From assembly GCA_963709295.1 (NCBI GenBank), contig CAVPVW010000008.1:248001-312000 (forward strand): 64,000 bases of DNA. The letters run 5' to 3'. The DNA is from JBGPQJ01 sp963709295. GTDB taxonomy: Bacteria; Chloroflexota; Anaerolineae; Anaerolineales; Villigracilaceae. The position numbers and the translations under genes were made by a program. The stretch's first letter is position 1. Each line of letters begins with the position of its first letter. Below are positions 35,225 to 45,099 of this stretch, in pieces. The notes beneath the pieces were generated by a model. The model did no database searches. It saw only the letters and a program-made list of their open reading frames with translations, and had not been told where the DNA came from.

Positions 35225-36115
35225 TCATCTGACCCACTTATACCCCTGATAAGTCTCAATCGGTTGCAGCGACGCGTAAAGATGGCTGACCACGGGGTCA
35301 TTCGTCTCAGAAGCAATGTATGCGAAGCGCATGCCGCTTTCGCGCATCCGCTTGAAGCTCGCGAGTACCAGCGCCCGAGCCAGGCCGCGCTGACGATGAT
35401 CTGGATGGGTGCCTATCGGGTCAATCTCTGCCGCTCGATAATCGGCATAGAGCCAGAAAAGGCTATAGGCAGCCAATCGGCCTTCGGGGGAAAGCACCAA
35501 CAACTTCCGGTCAAGAGAATAACCCGGAGCCGAACTCTTGCCTCTGAACCAGGATTTGTCCAGGGAAACACTCCAAACACTGTTCACCAGTTCGACAAAT
35601 TCTTCAATATTTCGATACTCAGCCAGAGAAGTGAAGCGATAACCAGGTGGAAGAATGCCCGGAGAGTGGTCCCGCTCGAGATCATAGATCCGGACATCCT
35701 CGATCGCTCCCTCGTTGTGATAACCTCGTTCAGTCAGGAGCGCCTGGCGTTCCACATCCCAATCATAGACCATCGTGACAACTGGTTTCTTTTCGAGAAG
35801 ATTAGTTTCAGCCCACTCGAAAATCTCATCTTCCATAAAACGATGGTCATAGCTGACTTGAACATTGGTGAAATTGGTCCCTCGAATCACACAAGCGACC
35901 AATTCACCGGTGTCCGTCCTCCACAAGTGGACTCGTTGGGTGAAGTACTCAAGCGGTTCCAGGTAACGCGAGGCGTAGACCCAGTTCTCGAACACTGCAG
36001 AGCGCCAGTTGAACGGCCTCAAGCTGACCCAATAGCTATTGGTCAACAACGCCTGCAGTTCAGCGATCTCAGCTTCAGAATGAGCATAAAGCGCGTCCCG
36101 TATCCCTGTTTTCAT
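35225..36115 (-). CDS. GNAT-family N-acetyltransferase
   Basis: A 296-residue protein. The C-terminal half is a GNAT fold with the acetyl-CoA loop HPDHRQRGLARAL (about 238-250) and a final strand VSHLYASLQPIETYQGY. The N-terminal half looks like a degenerate second GNAT-like domain. The acceptor is unknown. The ATG overlaps the stop of the upstream small membrane-protein gene (ATGA), which supports both the start and the reconstructed upstream frame. It is the last gene of the protease/methyltransferase island. Confidence 0.85.
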   Translation of the reverse strand: MKTGIRDALYAHSEAEIAELQALLTNSYWVSLRPFNWRSAVFENWVYASRYLEPLEYFTQRVHLWRTDTGELVACVIRGTNFTNVQVSYDHRFMEDEIFEWAETNLLEKKPVVTMVYDWDVERQALLTERGYHNEGAIEDVRIYDLERDHSPGILPPGYRFTSLAEYRNIEEFVELVNSVWSVSLDKSWFRGKSSAPGYSLDRKLLVLSPEGRLAAYSLFWLYADYRAAEIDPIGTHPDHRQRGLARALVLASFKRMRESGMRFAYIASETNDPVVSHLYASLQPIETYQGYKWVR

Positions 36116-36376
36116 TCGTCATACCTCCCAAGTGTGCTTATCCAGGCTGCCAACCGGGCAGTATAGAGTGCAACAGTGTAGGATGTGCCCAACACGAACA
36201 TATAAAGCGCTGGAACCAGAACCACGTATCCTGCCAAAGGGTAGATAAAAAGAGTTCGCGAGGACATATGCCAGCAGGAGCAGCCCGCTGATAAGAATCA
36301 GAGGGCGATACGCCAGGAGCAGATGGACCAGATAGATTTCGAGTCTCTCACGCGCCAGCCGCCGACGATTGGACAT
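36112..36376 (-). CDS. Small two-helix membrane protein, frameshifted
   Basis: A protein of about 87 residues once a +1 indel near 36266 is corrected. The first frame gives a basic N-terminus and a helix ending ISGLLLLA. The second gives FIYPLAGYVVLVPALYMFVL and ends ARLAAWISTLGRYDE. The corrected stop overlaps the GNAT start by 4 bases, which supports it. Read without correction, the C-terminus is charged and cysteine-rich and does not look like a membrane protein. I recognise no family. Confidence 0.6.
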
Positions 36377-36426
36377 GGTTTCCTGCCCACCTTACAAAAA
36401 TCCTTCATAGACCTGAAATTGTCTTC

Positions 36427-37254
36427 TTAAGGCTTTCGGAACCAACCTGATTTTTTGTCCAACAAAACGACCAGGACGGCCAACACCATCAACACCGCCC
36501 CGAATGCCAGCATTGGCGCTCCGATGATCGAGAAGGAAATGTTTATTGTGTAATGAAATAACACCGCTGCGAGGACGCTCCCTCCGGTGTGCTGGAAGAT
36601 CCAGGTCATCAGGGTGGATATGCACAGGCTAAAGACAAGAAACATCGGTAATGACAGTCCCGATTGCACCGTACTTGATATGAAGAAGGAAGGCAGATGC
36701 CAAACTCCCCAGAAGAATCCCAGGATCAGACTCGCCACCAACGGGCTGGTTTGTTTGAGCAAGCGGGGCAAAGTGTACCCGCGCCAACCCAACTCCTCAC
36801 CCAATGGACCAGTGTATAAGAGATTGAGGAATACTGAAACAGCCATGAGGGGAGACGTAATCACAAAGACCGGAGTGGCGCTCATAACAAGAGTACTCAA
36901 CCAGCCTAGAAATGGTATCCCGATCAGGATGAAAGCATACCACTGGATACCAAATCGCCACTGGGTGAAGCGCGCGTAAAGAGCTTTCAGTCCGGGTCTC
37001 CCCTCCCACGCCCACGCAAGAATCGTGGCTGAGATGGTCGGCGCTGCGATAGCGATGATCGCCACCGGATTGAAATAGTTCAATTCGCCGAAGATCCGCT
37101 TAAATTGCTCCGGGAAAAGGATGGCGACCAAGCCAATCCCCCAAGTGATGGCATAGGTGATGATGAAGTATGAAGTTACCTGATGGCTCCGGAACCAACC
37201 TGTCGATCGTGCAGTTTCAGTGGGGGCTTTCTCTTTGTTAGCAGTGTGGATCAT
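36427..37254 (-). CDS. CPBP (CAAX-type) intramembrane protease
   Basis: A 275-residue membrane protein with about eight helices. It has the Abi/CPBP motifs GEELGWRGYTLPRL (Glu-Glu-x-x-x-Arg, near 155), FFWGVWHLP (His, near 188) and a later LFHYTINISF (His-Asn type). Members cleave peptides in the membrane or act as immunity proteins; the substrate is unknown here. It is one of two CPBP genes in this minus-strand island, and its start follows the upstream gene by 26 bases. Confidence 0.88.
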   Translation of the reverse strand: MIHTANKEKAPTETARSTGWFRSHQVTSYFIITYAITWGIGLVAILFPEQFKRIFGELNYFNPVAIIAIAAPTISATILAWAWEGRPGLKALYARFTQWRFGIQWYAFILIGIPFLGWLSTLVMSATPVFVITSPLMAVSVFLNLLYTGPLGEELGWRGYTLPRLLKQTSPLVASLILGFFWGVWHLPSFFISSTVQSGLSLPMFLVFSLCISTLMTWIFQHTGGSVLAAVLFHYTINISFSIIGAPMLAFGAVLMVLAVLVVLLDKKSGWFRKP

Positions 37255-37280
37255 AACGTCTCTCCCTGATCAGCTTCTCG

Positions 37281-37818
37281 TCAAGCCAGCATAAATCCCA
37301 TGATAGAGAACAGGGTCGCCAGCACAAAGATAATCCCCAGAATCCAAGCCAGCCATTTCTTTTCAGGGTGATTGACCCAGTAATAGAGAATGCCCGAGAG
37401 CAGCAGAGCCTGCGTCATAACCTCCAGCCAGCCTGAAATCTGCAAGCCGACCGGCATCTTCGTGTACAACAGTCCCTCCACCGAGCCGGGCGCCGCGGCA
37501 AACGTGGACAGGATGCCCAGCGACACAAGCATCACCCACATGATCAGCCAGCCATTTTTTCGTCCGAAGAGGGGTTCTCTTAAGAAGATAGAAAACCACG
37601 GCGAAGAGGATGCCGCGAATGAACTGCAGGGATGGCCCGAGGGCAATGAGCGGGTCATCGACCGAACGCATATATTCGCGAGTGACGGGGCCTTCGAAGG
37701 CGGTCCTGTAATCGAGCAAAGCAAGCGCCAGCAGCCCCATAATGAAATAGGTGACAGTGTGGACCACGATGGTCTTGACGGTCAAGCCTAGAAATGTGAT
37801 CCTTCGTTCAGTTTCCAT
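37281..37818 (-). CDS. Membrane protein of about 178 residues, frameshifted
   Basis: Two overlapping frames join into one protein: METERRITFLGLTVKT through FAVVFYLL, then REPLFGRKNGWLIMW to the end. A +1 indel lies within 37575-37590. It has about five hydrophobic helices and no motif I recognise. GAGGAGG precedes the ATG at 37818. It sits between the methyltransferase and the first CPBP gene with short gaps, so it belongs to the same transcript. Confidence 0.65.
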
Positions 37819-37871
37819 GACTTCCTCCTCTGTTGTTGTGAATGGATTTCTTCCTTGGTCCCGGCCTGTTC

Positions 37872-38733
37872 TTATCCCAAACGGTAATGCACGGTGTATT
37901 GAACATTTCGCATGAACTTGATTTTTCCCATCGGTCCCACCCACCCCAGACGCGGATGCCGGGTATCAAAATAAGACCAATCGTCCAGGTATTCGATTCC
38001 GGAGATGCCAGCTTTCCAGTTCGCGGCTGTTCCTTATGCCAAAAGTAAATGCGGCCTCATAGCCTACCCCAAGTTGTTTGTTCATTTTCAAGGCGACCAT
38101 CCAGTTCCACGGCTTTCGGGTAAAAAGCTCCGTGACAATCTCGCATACCAACTCGGACCCCGGAAAGCGGGATTGCAATTTCAGGACAAGCTCTTTAACT
38201 TTCTCCGCATCCAGATACATAAAGACGCCTTCCGCCATGAAAAGAACCGGGCGTTTTCCAATTTTCTCTACCTGGTCCATCCACGCATAATTAAACACGG
38301 ATGTGCCGAGAAAATGGTATCGATCAGTTTGCTCGTAAAACTGCTTCTTGAATTCGATCATATCCGGCAGGTCCAAGTCAAAGCAGGTCATCCTTCCATT
38401 GTCCACACGATGAAAGCGGGAATCCATCCCGCAACCGATGTTGACGAGGATGCCATCGGGATTTTCTTTCAAAAATGAACGGACATATTCATCATACTTT
38501 TTCGCGCGCAAGGTGATATGCACCACAAGTTCGTCTCGCAACTTACCTTTTGCCAGGTTGCGCAGTAATTTGCTGGTTGAATTCTCCAGGACCGGGTTAA
38601 GCTGACGCGATATCTCAACTGCTTTTTCATCCTTCAGAATGGGATTCGGGTTTTGGCTTTCGATCACGTGACAATAAAACGTCAGTAATCCGGTTTGAGC
38701 CACATCGGGAAGTGATATTGAATTGGTTGACAT
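37872..38733 (-). CDS. LCM/Tcmp-type SAM methyltransferase, frameshifted
   Basis: A methyltransferase of about 286 residues in the leucine-carboxyl-methyltransferase/polyketide O-methyltransferase group. It has VNIGCGMDSRFHRV (SAM site, near 95), CFDLDLPDMIEFK, and LFMAEGVFMYLD. The frame breaks in the AAA corresponding to 38013-38015. With the indel corrected it ends SGIEYLDDWSYFDTRHPRLG and VQYTVHYRLG, the usual family C-terminus. Uncorrected it would stop about 30 residues early. Members methylate carboxyl or hydroxyl groups of peptides or small molecules. Confidence 0.85.
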
Positions 38734-38767
38734 ATAGTCTCCTTATCGAATAACGAATTCTCCCTCT

Positions 38768-38792
38768 GCCCCTCCCCCATCGGGAGAGGGGC
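38768..38792. repeat. GC-rich hairpin, extragenic repeat type
   Basis: GCCCCTC/GAGGGGC arms with an inner CCC/GGG and loop ATC. The sequence resembles the GCCCCTCTCCC-type dispersed repeats found between genes. It lies in the 167-base gap before the methyltransferase and may limit read-through. The rest of the gap shows no gene. Confidence 0.6.
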
Positions 38793-38900
38793 GTTGAGGA
38801 GGGAAGCCCACGTAGCCAATGAAGACGGCTATGGTGAGATCTTTTTGGGTTTTAAGAATCATTGCCATATGTGTTTCGGTGCAAAATCAATTCAATGTCT

Positions 38901-39797
38901 TTATGCCTTCGCCAGCACCGCGATGAATAGAAAGAAATCCGAAGCGGCATGGATCAACACCGCGCCCCAAATGCTGTCTGACTTCACCATCAGGTAGCCG
39001 CATGCCAATCCCAAGGCAAGGGTGTTCATGAAAAAGAATGGGATCGCTGAGGGCATGAAATAATAAGCAAAGCTGTGCATCATGGCAAAAATGAGGGCAG
39101 TCACCCAGACCGAGCCGTGAAAACCAAGGAAGGGCTGATAGTGTCTCAAGAAGAGGCCGCGCAGCCATAGCTCCTCCATGAAACCGTTCACGATGGAAAA
39201 AAGCAGACCCCACACGACTGCCGCGCCAAGAGTCGCCGGACTGGTGAAGCGTTGCGAGGCAAACATGAACGAGGCAGGCGCGAGGAAGAAAAACACAAGC
39301 ATGCCGATGCCAACACCCAACGTTAAATTCCCTCGCTTGAGAAATATGGAACCCATATCCGCACCTGAAAGCTTGGTCAACACAAGGATCGGGACGACGA
39401 CCAGGATCACTTCAATAACCTTGCCAACGGCCAGGCCATCTGTCGTGTTGGGCGTCAGGGCGAACCTGCCCATCAGCCGGCTAACCCAATCCATGGTAAA
39501 CAAAGTGGTCGGGTAAGCGACCGATGCCACGAAGAAGGCATAGGTGACCCGCCAATACTGGTTCCATCGTTCAGTGCGCTTGAGCAATAGGGCAGCGACC
39601 AGAAAAACAGCGCAGGTGACCAGGTTATAGGTCAGGTTCCAGTTCGTTGGAAAGACTTCAAAATAGTTCGAGCCTAATATGAAGATCGCCACTTCACTAA
39701 TGAAAAACACGATGAATAGAACAATCCGTTTAACCCAATTCACTTGTGTGGGAGATGCCTTTTCAACAGAAGGTGTGTTTGATGTTGCGGTTGTCAT
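38901..39797 (-). CDS. Second CPBP intramembrane protease
   Basis: A 298-residue membrane protein with about eight helices and the motif FMEELWLRGLFLRHY (Glu-Glu-x-x-x-Arg, near 200), followed by LIFAMMHSF (His) and LIHAASDFF (His). It is a distant relative of the CPBP protein at 36427-37254. The ATG at 39797 has AAGGAG seven bases upstream; the frame opens 18 bases earlier. No substrate can be named. Confidence 0.85.
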   Translation of the reverse strand: MTTATSNTPSVEKASPTQVNWVKRIVLFIVFFISEVAIFILGSNYFEVFPTNWNLTYNLVTCAVFLVAALLLKRTERWNQYWRVTYAFFVASVAYPTTLFTMDWVSRLMGRFALTPNTTDGLAVGKVIEVILVVVPILVLTKLSGADMGSIFLKRGNLTLGVGIGMLVFFFLAPASFMFASQRFTSPATLGAAVVWGLLFSIVNGFMEELWLRGLFLRHYQPFLGFHGSVWVTALIFAMMHSFAYYFMPSAIPFFFMNTLALGLACGYLMVKSDSIWGAVLIHAASDFFLFIAVLAKA

Positions 39798-39869
39798 GAT
39801 TTTCTCCTTTTCCAATTACCATACTTGAACGAGACGATGATCTTCTCTTAAAAAAGTCGAAACTTAATT

Positions 39870-40734
39870 TCAATTTATGATCATTACTCCAAGGAACACA
39901 CAGGTTACGGCCAACAAGGCGGGGAGGCGCAGGTCTTTCCAGGTCAAATTGACCGTCTCCGACCGCAGCCAGACGGGGATTTTAGGATAAGCCCAGCGAT
40001 AGAGCGTGACATAAGTACCAGCGAGGATCAATCCGAAGACCACATACAGGATAGGTGAAATCCTTGCAGTCATTAGGATATCCTCTCCCAATCCATACAC
40101 AACATCAGCTGGTGATCCAGGCACGAACAGGGTTCCCGCGGCAAGTCCGACCAAAGTCCAAAGTAAAAAGGCTGCCGGGACAACGATGAGGGACCTGAGA
40201 TCTTTGGGTTTCAGCCCAAGCAGAGGGAAGAGCGAGACGAAAAGGAATATTCCAACAACCGTCAGTATCAATCCCATTACTTGAAAGATAGCCGGGGACA
40301 GACCGGTGAGCCGACAATGTTGTTGAAGTCGTCCATCACCATCAGGATCACAAGACCTTGCATCAATGCGGTCCATGGAAAGAGTATCACCATAGGCAGA
40401 AGGGGTACAGAACGAGCTTCCAAAGCAGGACAAAGATCAGGAACGTGACCAGGATCATCAGCTGGACCAGCAGCGTGGAACCAGACGTTTTCCCAGTCGA
40501 AAGGCGGCAAGGCATATCCAGCCATGGGGAAGGGATGAACGTAGAACAAGGAAACCGATCCTCCCATGACCAGGGTATGCAATGCATGACCGCCTTCATG
40601 GAAAACGAGGAGCATGAAATACACCGGGAAAGCCACGAGGAACAGCAAGAGGGTGGATCGAAGCACAGAGGTACGCACCGGAGACGCATCCCATGTGGTT
40701 CCGTCATCATGCCTGGTGAAGGATTAGTATTCAT
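39870..40734 (-). pseudogene. M50-like membrane metalloprotease, several frameshifts
   Basis: A membrane protein with the zinc motif VFHEGGHALHTLV and several helices (QLMILVTFLIFVLLW, TALMQGLVILMVM, then AIFQVMGLILTVVG and VVFGLILAGTYVTLY). It must be pieced together from three frames with about four indels between 40680 and 40290, of both signs. The ATG at 40734 overlaps the stop of the upstream lipoprotein (ATGA), so that is the likely original start. With this many lesions it could be a true pseudogene rather than sequencing error. If intact it would be a site-2-like or peptidase-M50-like protein. Confidence 0.6.
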
Positions 40735-41543
40735 TTTTTATCCTTTCGTATTACGGCACCTTGAGCGAGGCGATCGATCATCTCGCCCCAGCACCCAGGA
40801 ACAGGTGCCTTGGAAATTTCCTCATCAAACCGGATGCTCTGCAGGAAGCGGTTGTTAAGCTCCCAATCCTCGGTTTCGCTACCATGCCCGATCAGCACCT
40901 CGTACAACTGACCACCCCTGGCAAAGAAATACCGGTCGGCGGCATAGGACTGCGGACTGCGGTCATGCCGATAATGGATGGCCAAAGTGCCAGCAATCTG
41001 CTCATCCGGCATGCGCTTCTCGCCCACGAGATAATGGTCGGTCAGCCATTGCAGCAGATCCACATTCTCAGGGGGACGGAACTCTTCCCGGTCTGACGGA
41101 TGGCTGATGCCCCAGAACTCCTCTCCCATTCCTGGCCCGGAGATGGACAGGCTTTTTTGTGGGTTGTCGTCAATTCCGATCACAGCATCTGCCGGGTATT
41201 GGAAGCTGTAACCCAGCTCTTCATTCCTGTAGGTCCTCCAGCCGTTCTCGATCTCATCTGCCGGTTTAGGCAACGAGTCCGAGGGTCCGCACTCCCCGCG
41301 GTAAAACGCCCATTCGTCGCACTCGCTGCCATCGGGAAAAATGCAATAGCCGGTCTGGCTCCCATCGGATGCGGTGCGAATCTCACTTCGATATCCCTGC
41401 TCTTCACAATAAACTGAAGCGGGATTGGGCATGTCGGCCGGCATAGCGCTGGCCGACATGGGAGTAACTGCTGATTGGGCCTGATTCGTCGTGCAAGCAG
41501 TAAACAAGAGAAGAGCCATCATGAAAATAAGTTTATTCTTCAT
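40731..41543 (-). CDS. Lipoprotein with DUF333 domain
   Basis: A 270-residue exported protein. A signal peptide ends in the lipobox FTAC (Cys near 16). A DUF333 domain (about 42-85: NPASVYCEEQGYRSEIRTA, then GYCIFPDGSECDEWAFYRGEC) comes next, then a C-terminal domain that contains YRNEELGYSFQYPADAV as in other Chloroflexota lipoproteins. The function is unknown. GAGGA precedes the ATG at 41543. The gene is translationally coupled to the M50-like gene downstream. Confidence 0.75.
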   Translation of the reverse strand: MKNKLIFMMALLLFTACTTNQAQSAVTPMSASAMPADMPNPASVYCEEQGYRSEIRTASDGSQTGYCIFPDGSECDEWAFYRGECGPSDSLPKPADEIENGWRTYRNEELGYSFQYPADAVIGIDDNPQKSLSISGPGMGEEFWGISHPSDREEFRPPENVDLLQWLTDHYLVGEKRMPDEQIAGTLAIHYRHDRSPQSYAADRYFFARGGQLYEVLIGHGSETEDWELNNRFLQSIRFDEEISKAPVPGCWGEMIDRLAQGAVIRKDKK

Positions 41544-41570
41544 TGTGTCCTCATTCATCTTTGATCCATG

Positions 41571-41792
41571 TTACCGCCACCTAAGTGTCGTCTGTGGAGT
41601 GTTTTGAGTCTTAAGGTGAGTACCCAACGTGACCAACAAGCCACCCAAACCCCTCAGCAGCGGACAATACCAGGCAGGGCGAACCAGACCAGCCTGCCTG
41701 AGTTCCAGAGACGTCCTGGCTACCCCCAGGACCTGCCTCTCATAATCTTTGTTCAATCGTTCGTATGTTTCGTTCCTGCTCATGCTTTCCAT
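41571..41792 (-). CDS. Small conserved-type protein, 73 residues
   Basis: A 73-residue protein with a charged N-terminus (NETYERLNKDYERQVLGVA), a Trp-Tyr pair and a hydrophobic stretch (LLRGLGGLLVTLGTHL). GAGAGG precedes the ATG. I recognise the general pattern from small proteins in Chloroflexota and cyanobacteria but no function. It is 33 bases downstream of the 82-residue gene and 27 bases upstream of the lipoprotein. Confidence 0.55.
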   Translation of the reverse strand: MESMSRNETYERLNKDYERQVLGVARTSLELRQAGLVRPAWYCPLLRGLGGLLVTLGTHLKTQNTPQTTLRWR

Positions 41793-41825
41793 GGCAACCT
41801 CTCAATAATCTTTCCTCAGGCAAGC

Positions 41826-42074
41826 CTAGCTTGGTGCAGGCTTTGGCTCGCCTCCCGCCTGTGTCATGGACACTATCGCCAGGCCCAGGTCGTTGAGTTT
41901 CGTCAAAATCCCGTGCAGGGCAGCCTGATCGGCCACCAGCCCTGTCAACTCGGTTTCATCTTCCGTAGTGGTGATCGTGAATCCGTCGAACCAGTCCGAC
42001 CAGGAATGGTCGAGGGTTCCTTTCACCCGGATTTGATATACCGTCGATTCGTCATATTTTTTACTGTCATTCAT
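41826..42074 (-). CDS. Small protein with WSDWFDG motif
   Basis: An 82-residue soluble protein with the pattern YQIRVKGTLDHSWSDWFDGF and LTGLVADQAALHGILTKLND. I know this fold-level pattern from many short bacterial proteins of unknown function, often beside regulators. The ATG at 42074 follows AGGAGG. It is the first gene after the LuxR gene's terminator and opens the protease/methyltransferase island, about 145 bases from the LuxR stop. Confidence 0.75.
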   Translation of the reverse strand: MNDSKKYDESTVYQIRVKGTLDHSWSDWFDGFTITTTEDETELTGLVADQAALHGILTKLNDLGLAIVSMTQAGGEPKPAPS

Positions 42075-42164
42075 CAAGCACCTCCTGCGTCAATGATTTT
42101 TCCATTTGCATTGTCTCTCAGGGGTTGATGAGTTGTCATCCACAAGGTTGATGATTAGGTTGAT

Positions 42165-42196
42165 GAAAAAAATCCCCCGCTTCAGGAGCGGGGGAT
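42165..42196 (-). terminator. Terminator of the LuxR regulator gene
   Basis: ATCCCCCGC and GCGGGGGAT form a 9-bp stem with a 7-base loop. On the minus strand a T-run follows. The LuxR gene is therefore transcribed alone, and the island after it needs its own promoter. Confidence 0.88.
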
Positions 42197-42219
42197 GAAA
42201 TGGTCAAGCCATTATCCGA

Positions 42220-44896
42220 TTAAATCAATTTCAACTCTTTGGCTCTTTGGATGGCGTCAAAACGCCCGTGAACTCCAAGCTTGTTATAAACTACACGAAC
42301 ATGAGTGCGGATTGTGGACGGGGCAACCGTCATCTCCCGGGCGATCTCGGGGACGGTGAGTTGGGAATTGAGCAGTCGCAGCACCTCCAGTTCGCGCTCG
42401 CTGAGGGGTTCGAGAAGCGCCTCACCCTTCCCTGCTTTGCTGCCTTGAGCGGCTGCCACACCTCGGGAGGATTCTGCCGCCATCACGTCCAGCATCCTTT
42501 GGGCATATTCCTTGTGGATGCCTTTTCGCACAGCCTGGCGCAGCAATCCCATCAGAGGTTTCCCCTGGATCACAAACAGATACACATACCCTTCCGGTTC
42601 AGCCATCTCCAGGGCAACCGCCAGCGACTTCAGGGCATTTTCCTTTTTCCCGACTGCGGCCAAAGCAACTGCTTTCATCAGGAGCAGTTCAATGGTCCGG
42701 CCCCATAGACCAAATCCTTTCAGCTTGCCAATTCCTTCATCCAGGATCTTTAATGCTTCAGAATAATCCTTTTGGAAAATCAAGTATCTGGCAAGGATAG
42801 GGTAATACATGATGCGTGTCACCCCGCCGGAGCAACGGCGTTGTTTCCATTGCAGAAAGTCATCCCAATTTTCGCAGGCCAGGTTCAGTTTGGCTTCCAA
42901 AAATTCAGAAATCGATACGAACCAATCGGACACATTAACAGCGATCCACATGGATCTCTGGATGTTTCTCTTCGCGGCGGAATAATCTCCCAGCGCCAGG
43001 TAGGCCTCTGAGAGTACGGTCAATGAATAATGCAGGGTATCCGCCTGTTTCCATTTCTCCGCCAACGCTACCGCCTGCTGCGCGGATTTCAACGATTCTC
43101 CCAGCTCATTCCACAGCCGCAGGGTTTCTCCCTTGGCGGCAAGGCCAACCGCCAGCACATAATATTCCTCTCCCGATTGACCGGCGAATTTTTCAATATC
43201 CCGGCAAATTTCAACGGCCTCATGCAGCTGTCCTACGCCCTTGAGCGCGTAGACCAGGCAAGATGTTGCATAAATATATAAATGGCGGTTTCCAGATTTC
43301 AAGCTGAAAGACGCTGCATCCCTGAATATTCGAATGGCTTCATCATTTTTCTCCGTATTTTGCGTTGCCAGACCCAGGATGATCAGGATGTTGGCCTTTT
43401 CCAATAAATCATCCGCAGGGATATTGGTCAACGCCTCACGGGCGATATCCACCGCTTTCTCAAACCTGCCTTTAAGCCATTGCACATACGCCCGGATGGT
43501 CAAGCCATGCCCCATCAAGTGTATGCGTTCTTCTTCGGATACTTTCCCACGCAGGGAGGTTTCCATCCGGTCGATCAATCCTTCCGCCTCGTCCAATTGG
43601 CCGGCGTAGGCTTTGGCCCATGCGATGGAGATACACAGCCAGGGCCGCGAGCAGACATCCTCCAAATTTTCCGGGTGGAACCGCTCCAAAAGCTCGGGCA
43701 AGTCCTCCCCCTCCGCCAGGATCAGGACATTCCCTGACACCAGGCGCGCAACCAGCTTCATGTCATCCGCTTGCAGGGCATGCAGGATGGCTTCCCGAAG
43801 AGAGCCGTTAGCTTCATACCATTCACTCGCCCGTGCATGCAAAGATTTTATCTCCCCGGCATGACTGGTCGACAAGCGCTTGCGAAGCAGGTCGCTGAAA
43901 AGGTGATGATAGCGATACCAGCGTTGTTCATCATCCAACGACAGCAGAAACACATTGGACTGCTCCAAGCAAATCAATATGTCCTGGCTGTCCTGATTTC
44001 CCGTGACTGCATCACATAAAGGCGCTGTCAGCTGGTCAAGGATGGAGGTCTTCAGGAGGAATTCCATGACCCTGGGCGGCTGTTGACTCAGCACCTCTTC
44101 GATCAGGTAATCGAGGATATAGCGATGGCTGCCCGAGAATTTTTCCAGGAATTCAGGGATATCGTCCCTTTTTTGGATCGAAAGAGCCGCCATCTGAAGG
44201 CCGGCCACCCAGCCTTCGGTCCGCTGGTCCAATTGGGAAATATCACTCGCCGAGAGGGTTAATCCCATGGTCTGGTTGATGAATGCCGTGACCTCGTCAT
44301 TGGTGAACCTGAGGTCGCGGGTGCGCAACTCGGTGGTCTGGGCACGTGCCCGCATGCGCGCCAGAGGCCAGGGAGGATCCATGCGGCTGGCAATCACCAA
44401 CCGCATCCTGCCTGCCGGCATCGGGAGATGTTCCAGGAGAAAGACAAGCCCGGTGTGGATGCTGGTGTCTGTGATCAGATGCAGATCGTCAAGGATCAGG
44501 ATAAAAGATTCCGGGGAATGCGCAATCCCATCTGCCAGGCGGGTGAGGGCTTCATCCGTCGCTGGAGAAGACGAAACGCTTTCCAAATCCAACAGGCTTT
44601 CCCCGATGCGCAACTTCCGCAGGCCGGGGACGGTTTGAAGCGCAGACGCAAAATACGCCCAAAACCGGGAGGGATTGTTATCCGCCTTATCCAGAGTCAG
44701 CCAGGCTACCGGCATCGACACCTGGTGCGCCCATTCGCTGAGCAGGGTGCTTTTTCCATAACCCGCGGGAGCCGAGACCAGGATCAGATTTCGCTCAAGC
44801 CCGGCGTTCAATTGCTCAACAAGGTACGGCCGCTTCACCCAGGCCGGGCGGATTTGAGGAACAAGAAGTTTCGTCTGGAGCAGAATTCGATGGCAT
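42220..44896 (-). CDS. MalT-like LuxR-family regulator, N-terminal frameshift
   Basis: An 891-residue STAND-type regulator. It has a P-loop (VSAPAGYGKSTLLSEW), a Walker-B-like LILDDLHLI, a winged-helix region, many TPR-like helices (about 430-780) and a C-terminal LuxR helix-turn-helix (LSERELEVLRLLNSQLTVPEIA). Such proteins bind an inducer through the repeats. The N-terminus needs one base removed at 44884-44885: then the ATG at 44896 gives MPSNLLQTKLLVPQIRP, the normal family start. Uncorrected, the frame would begin only at a GTG at 44838. It probably controls the genes downstream or the divergent flavodoxin. Confidence 0.88.
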
Positions 44897-45024
44897 GTTC
44901 TTGAGGACGATGGATTTGTCCAGCAGCAATCAGGTAAAGGCGCGGATGGCTCTATTTATTTATAACCCGATATTCGTGTAATTCAAGTTGATAATACACC
45001 ATCTTATGAAATCAAGTACAATGC

Positions 45025-45062
45025 AAATGATTATCGATTTTTATCAAAATTGACAATCATTT
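45025..45062. promoter_or_regulatory. Inverted repeat in the LuxR/flavodoxin divergent region
   Basis: AAATGATTATC (45025-45035) and GACAATCATTT (45052-45062) match as inverted arms with one mismatch and a 16-base centre. The 203-base gap is AT-rich and should hold both divergent promoters. It is a candidate operator for the LuxR protein or for an iron regulator. Confidence 0.5.
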
Positions 45063-45099
45063 CGTAATCCTACATTCCAAGCAAAATCCCGGGAATCCC

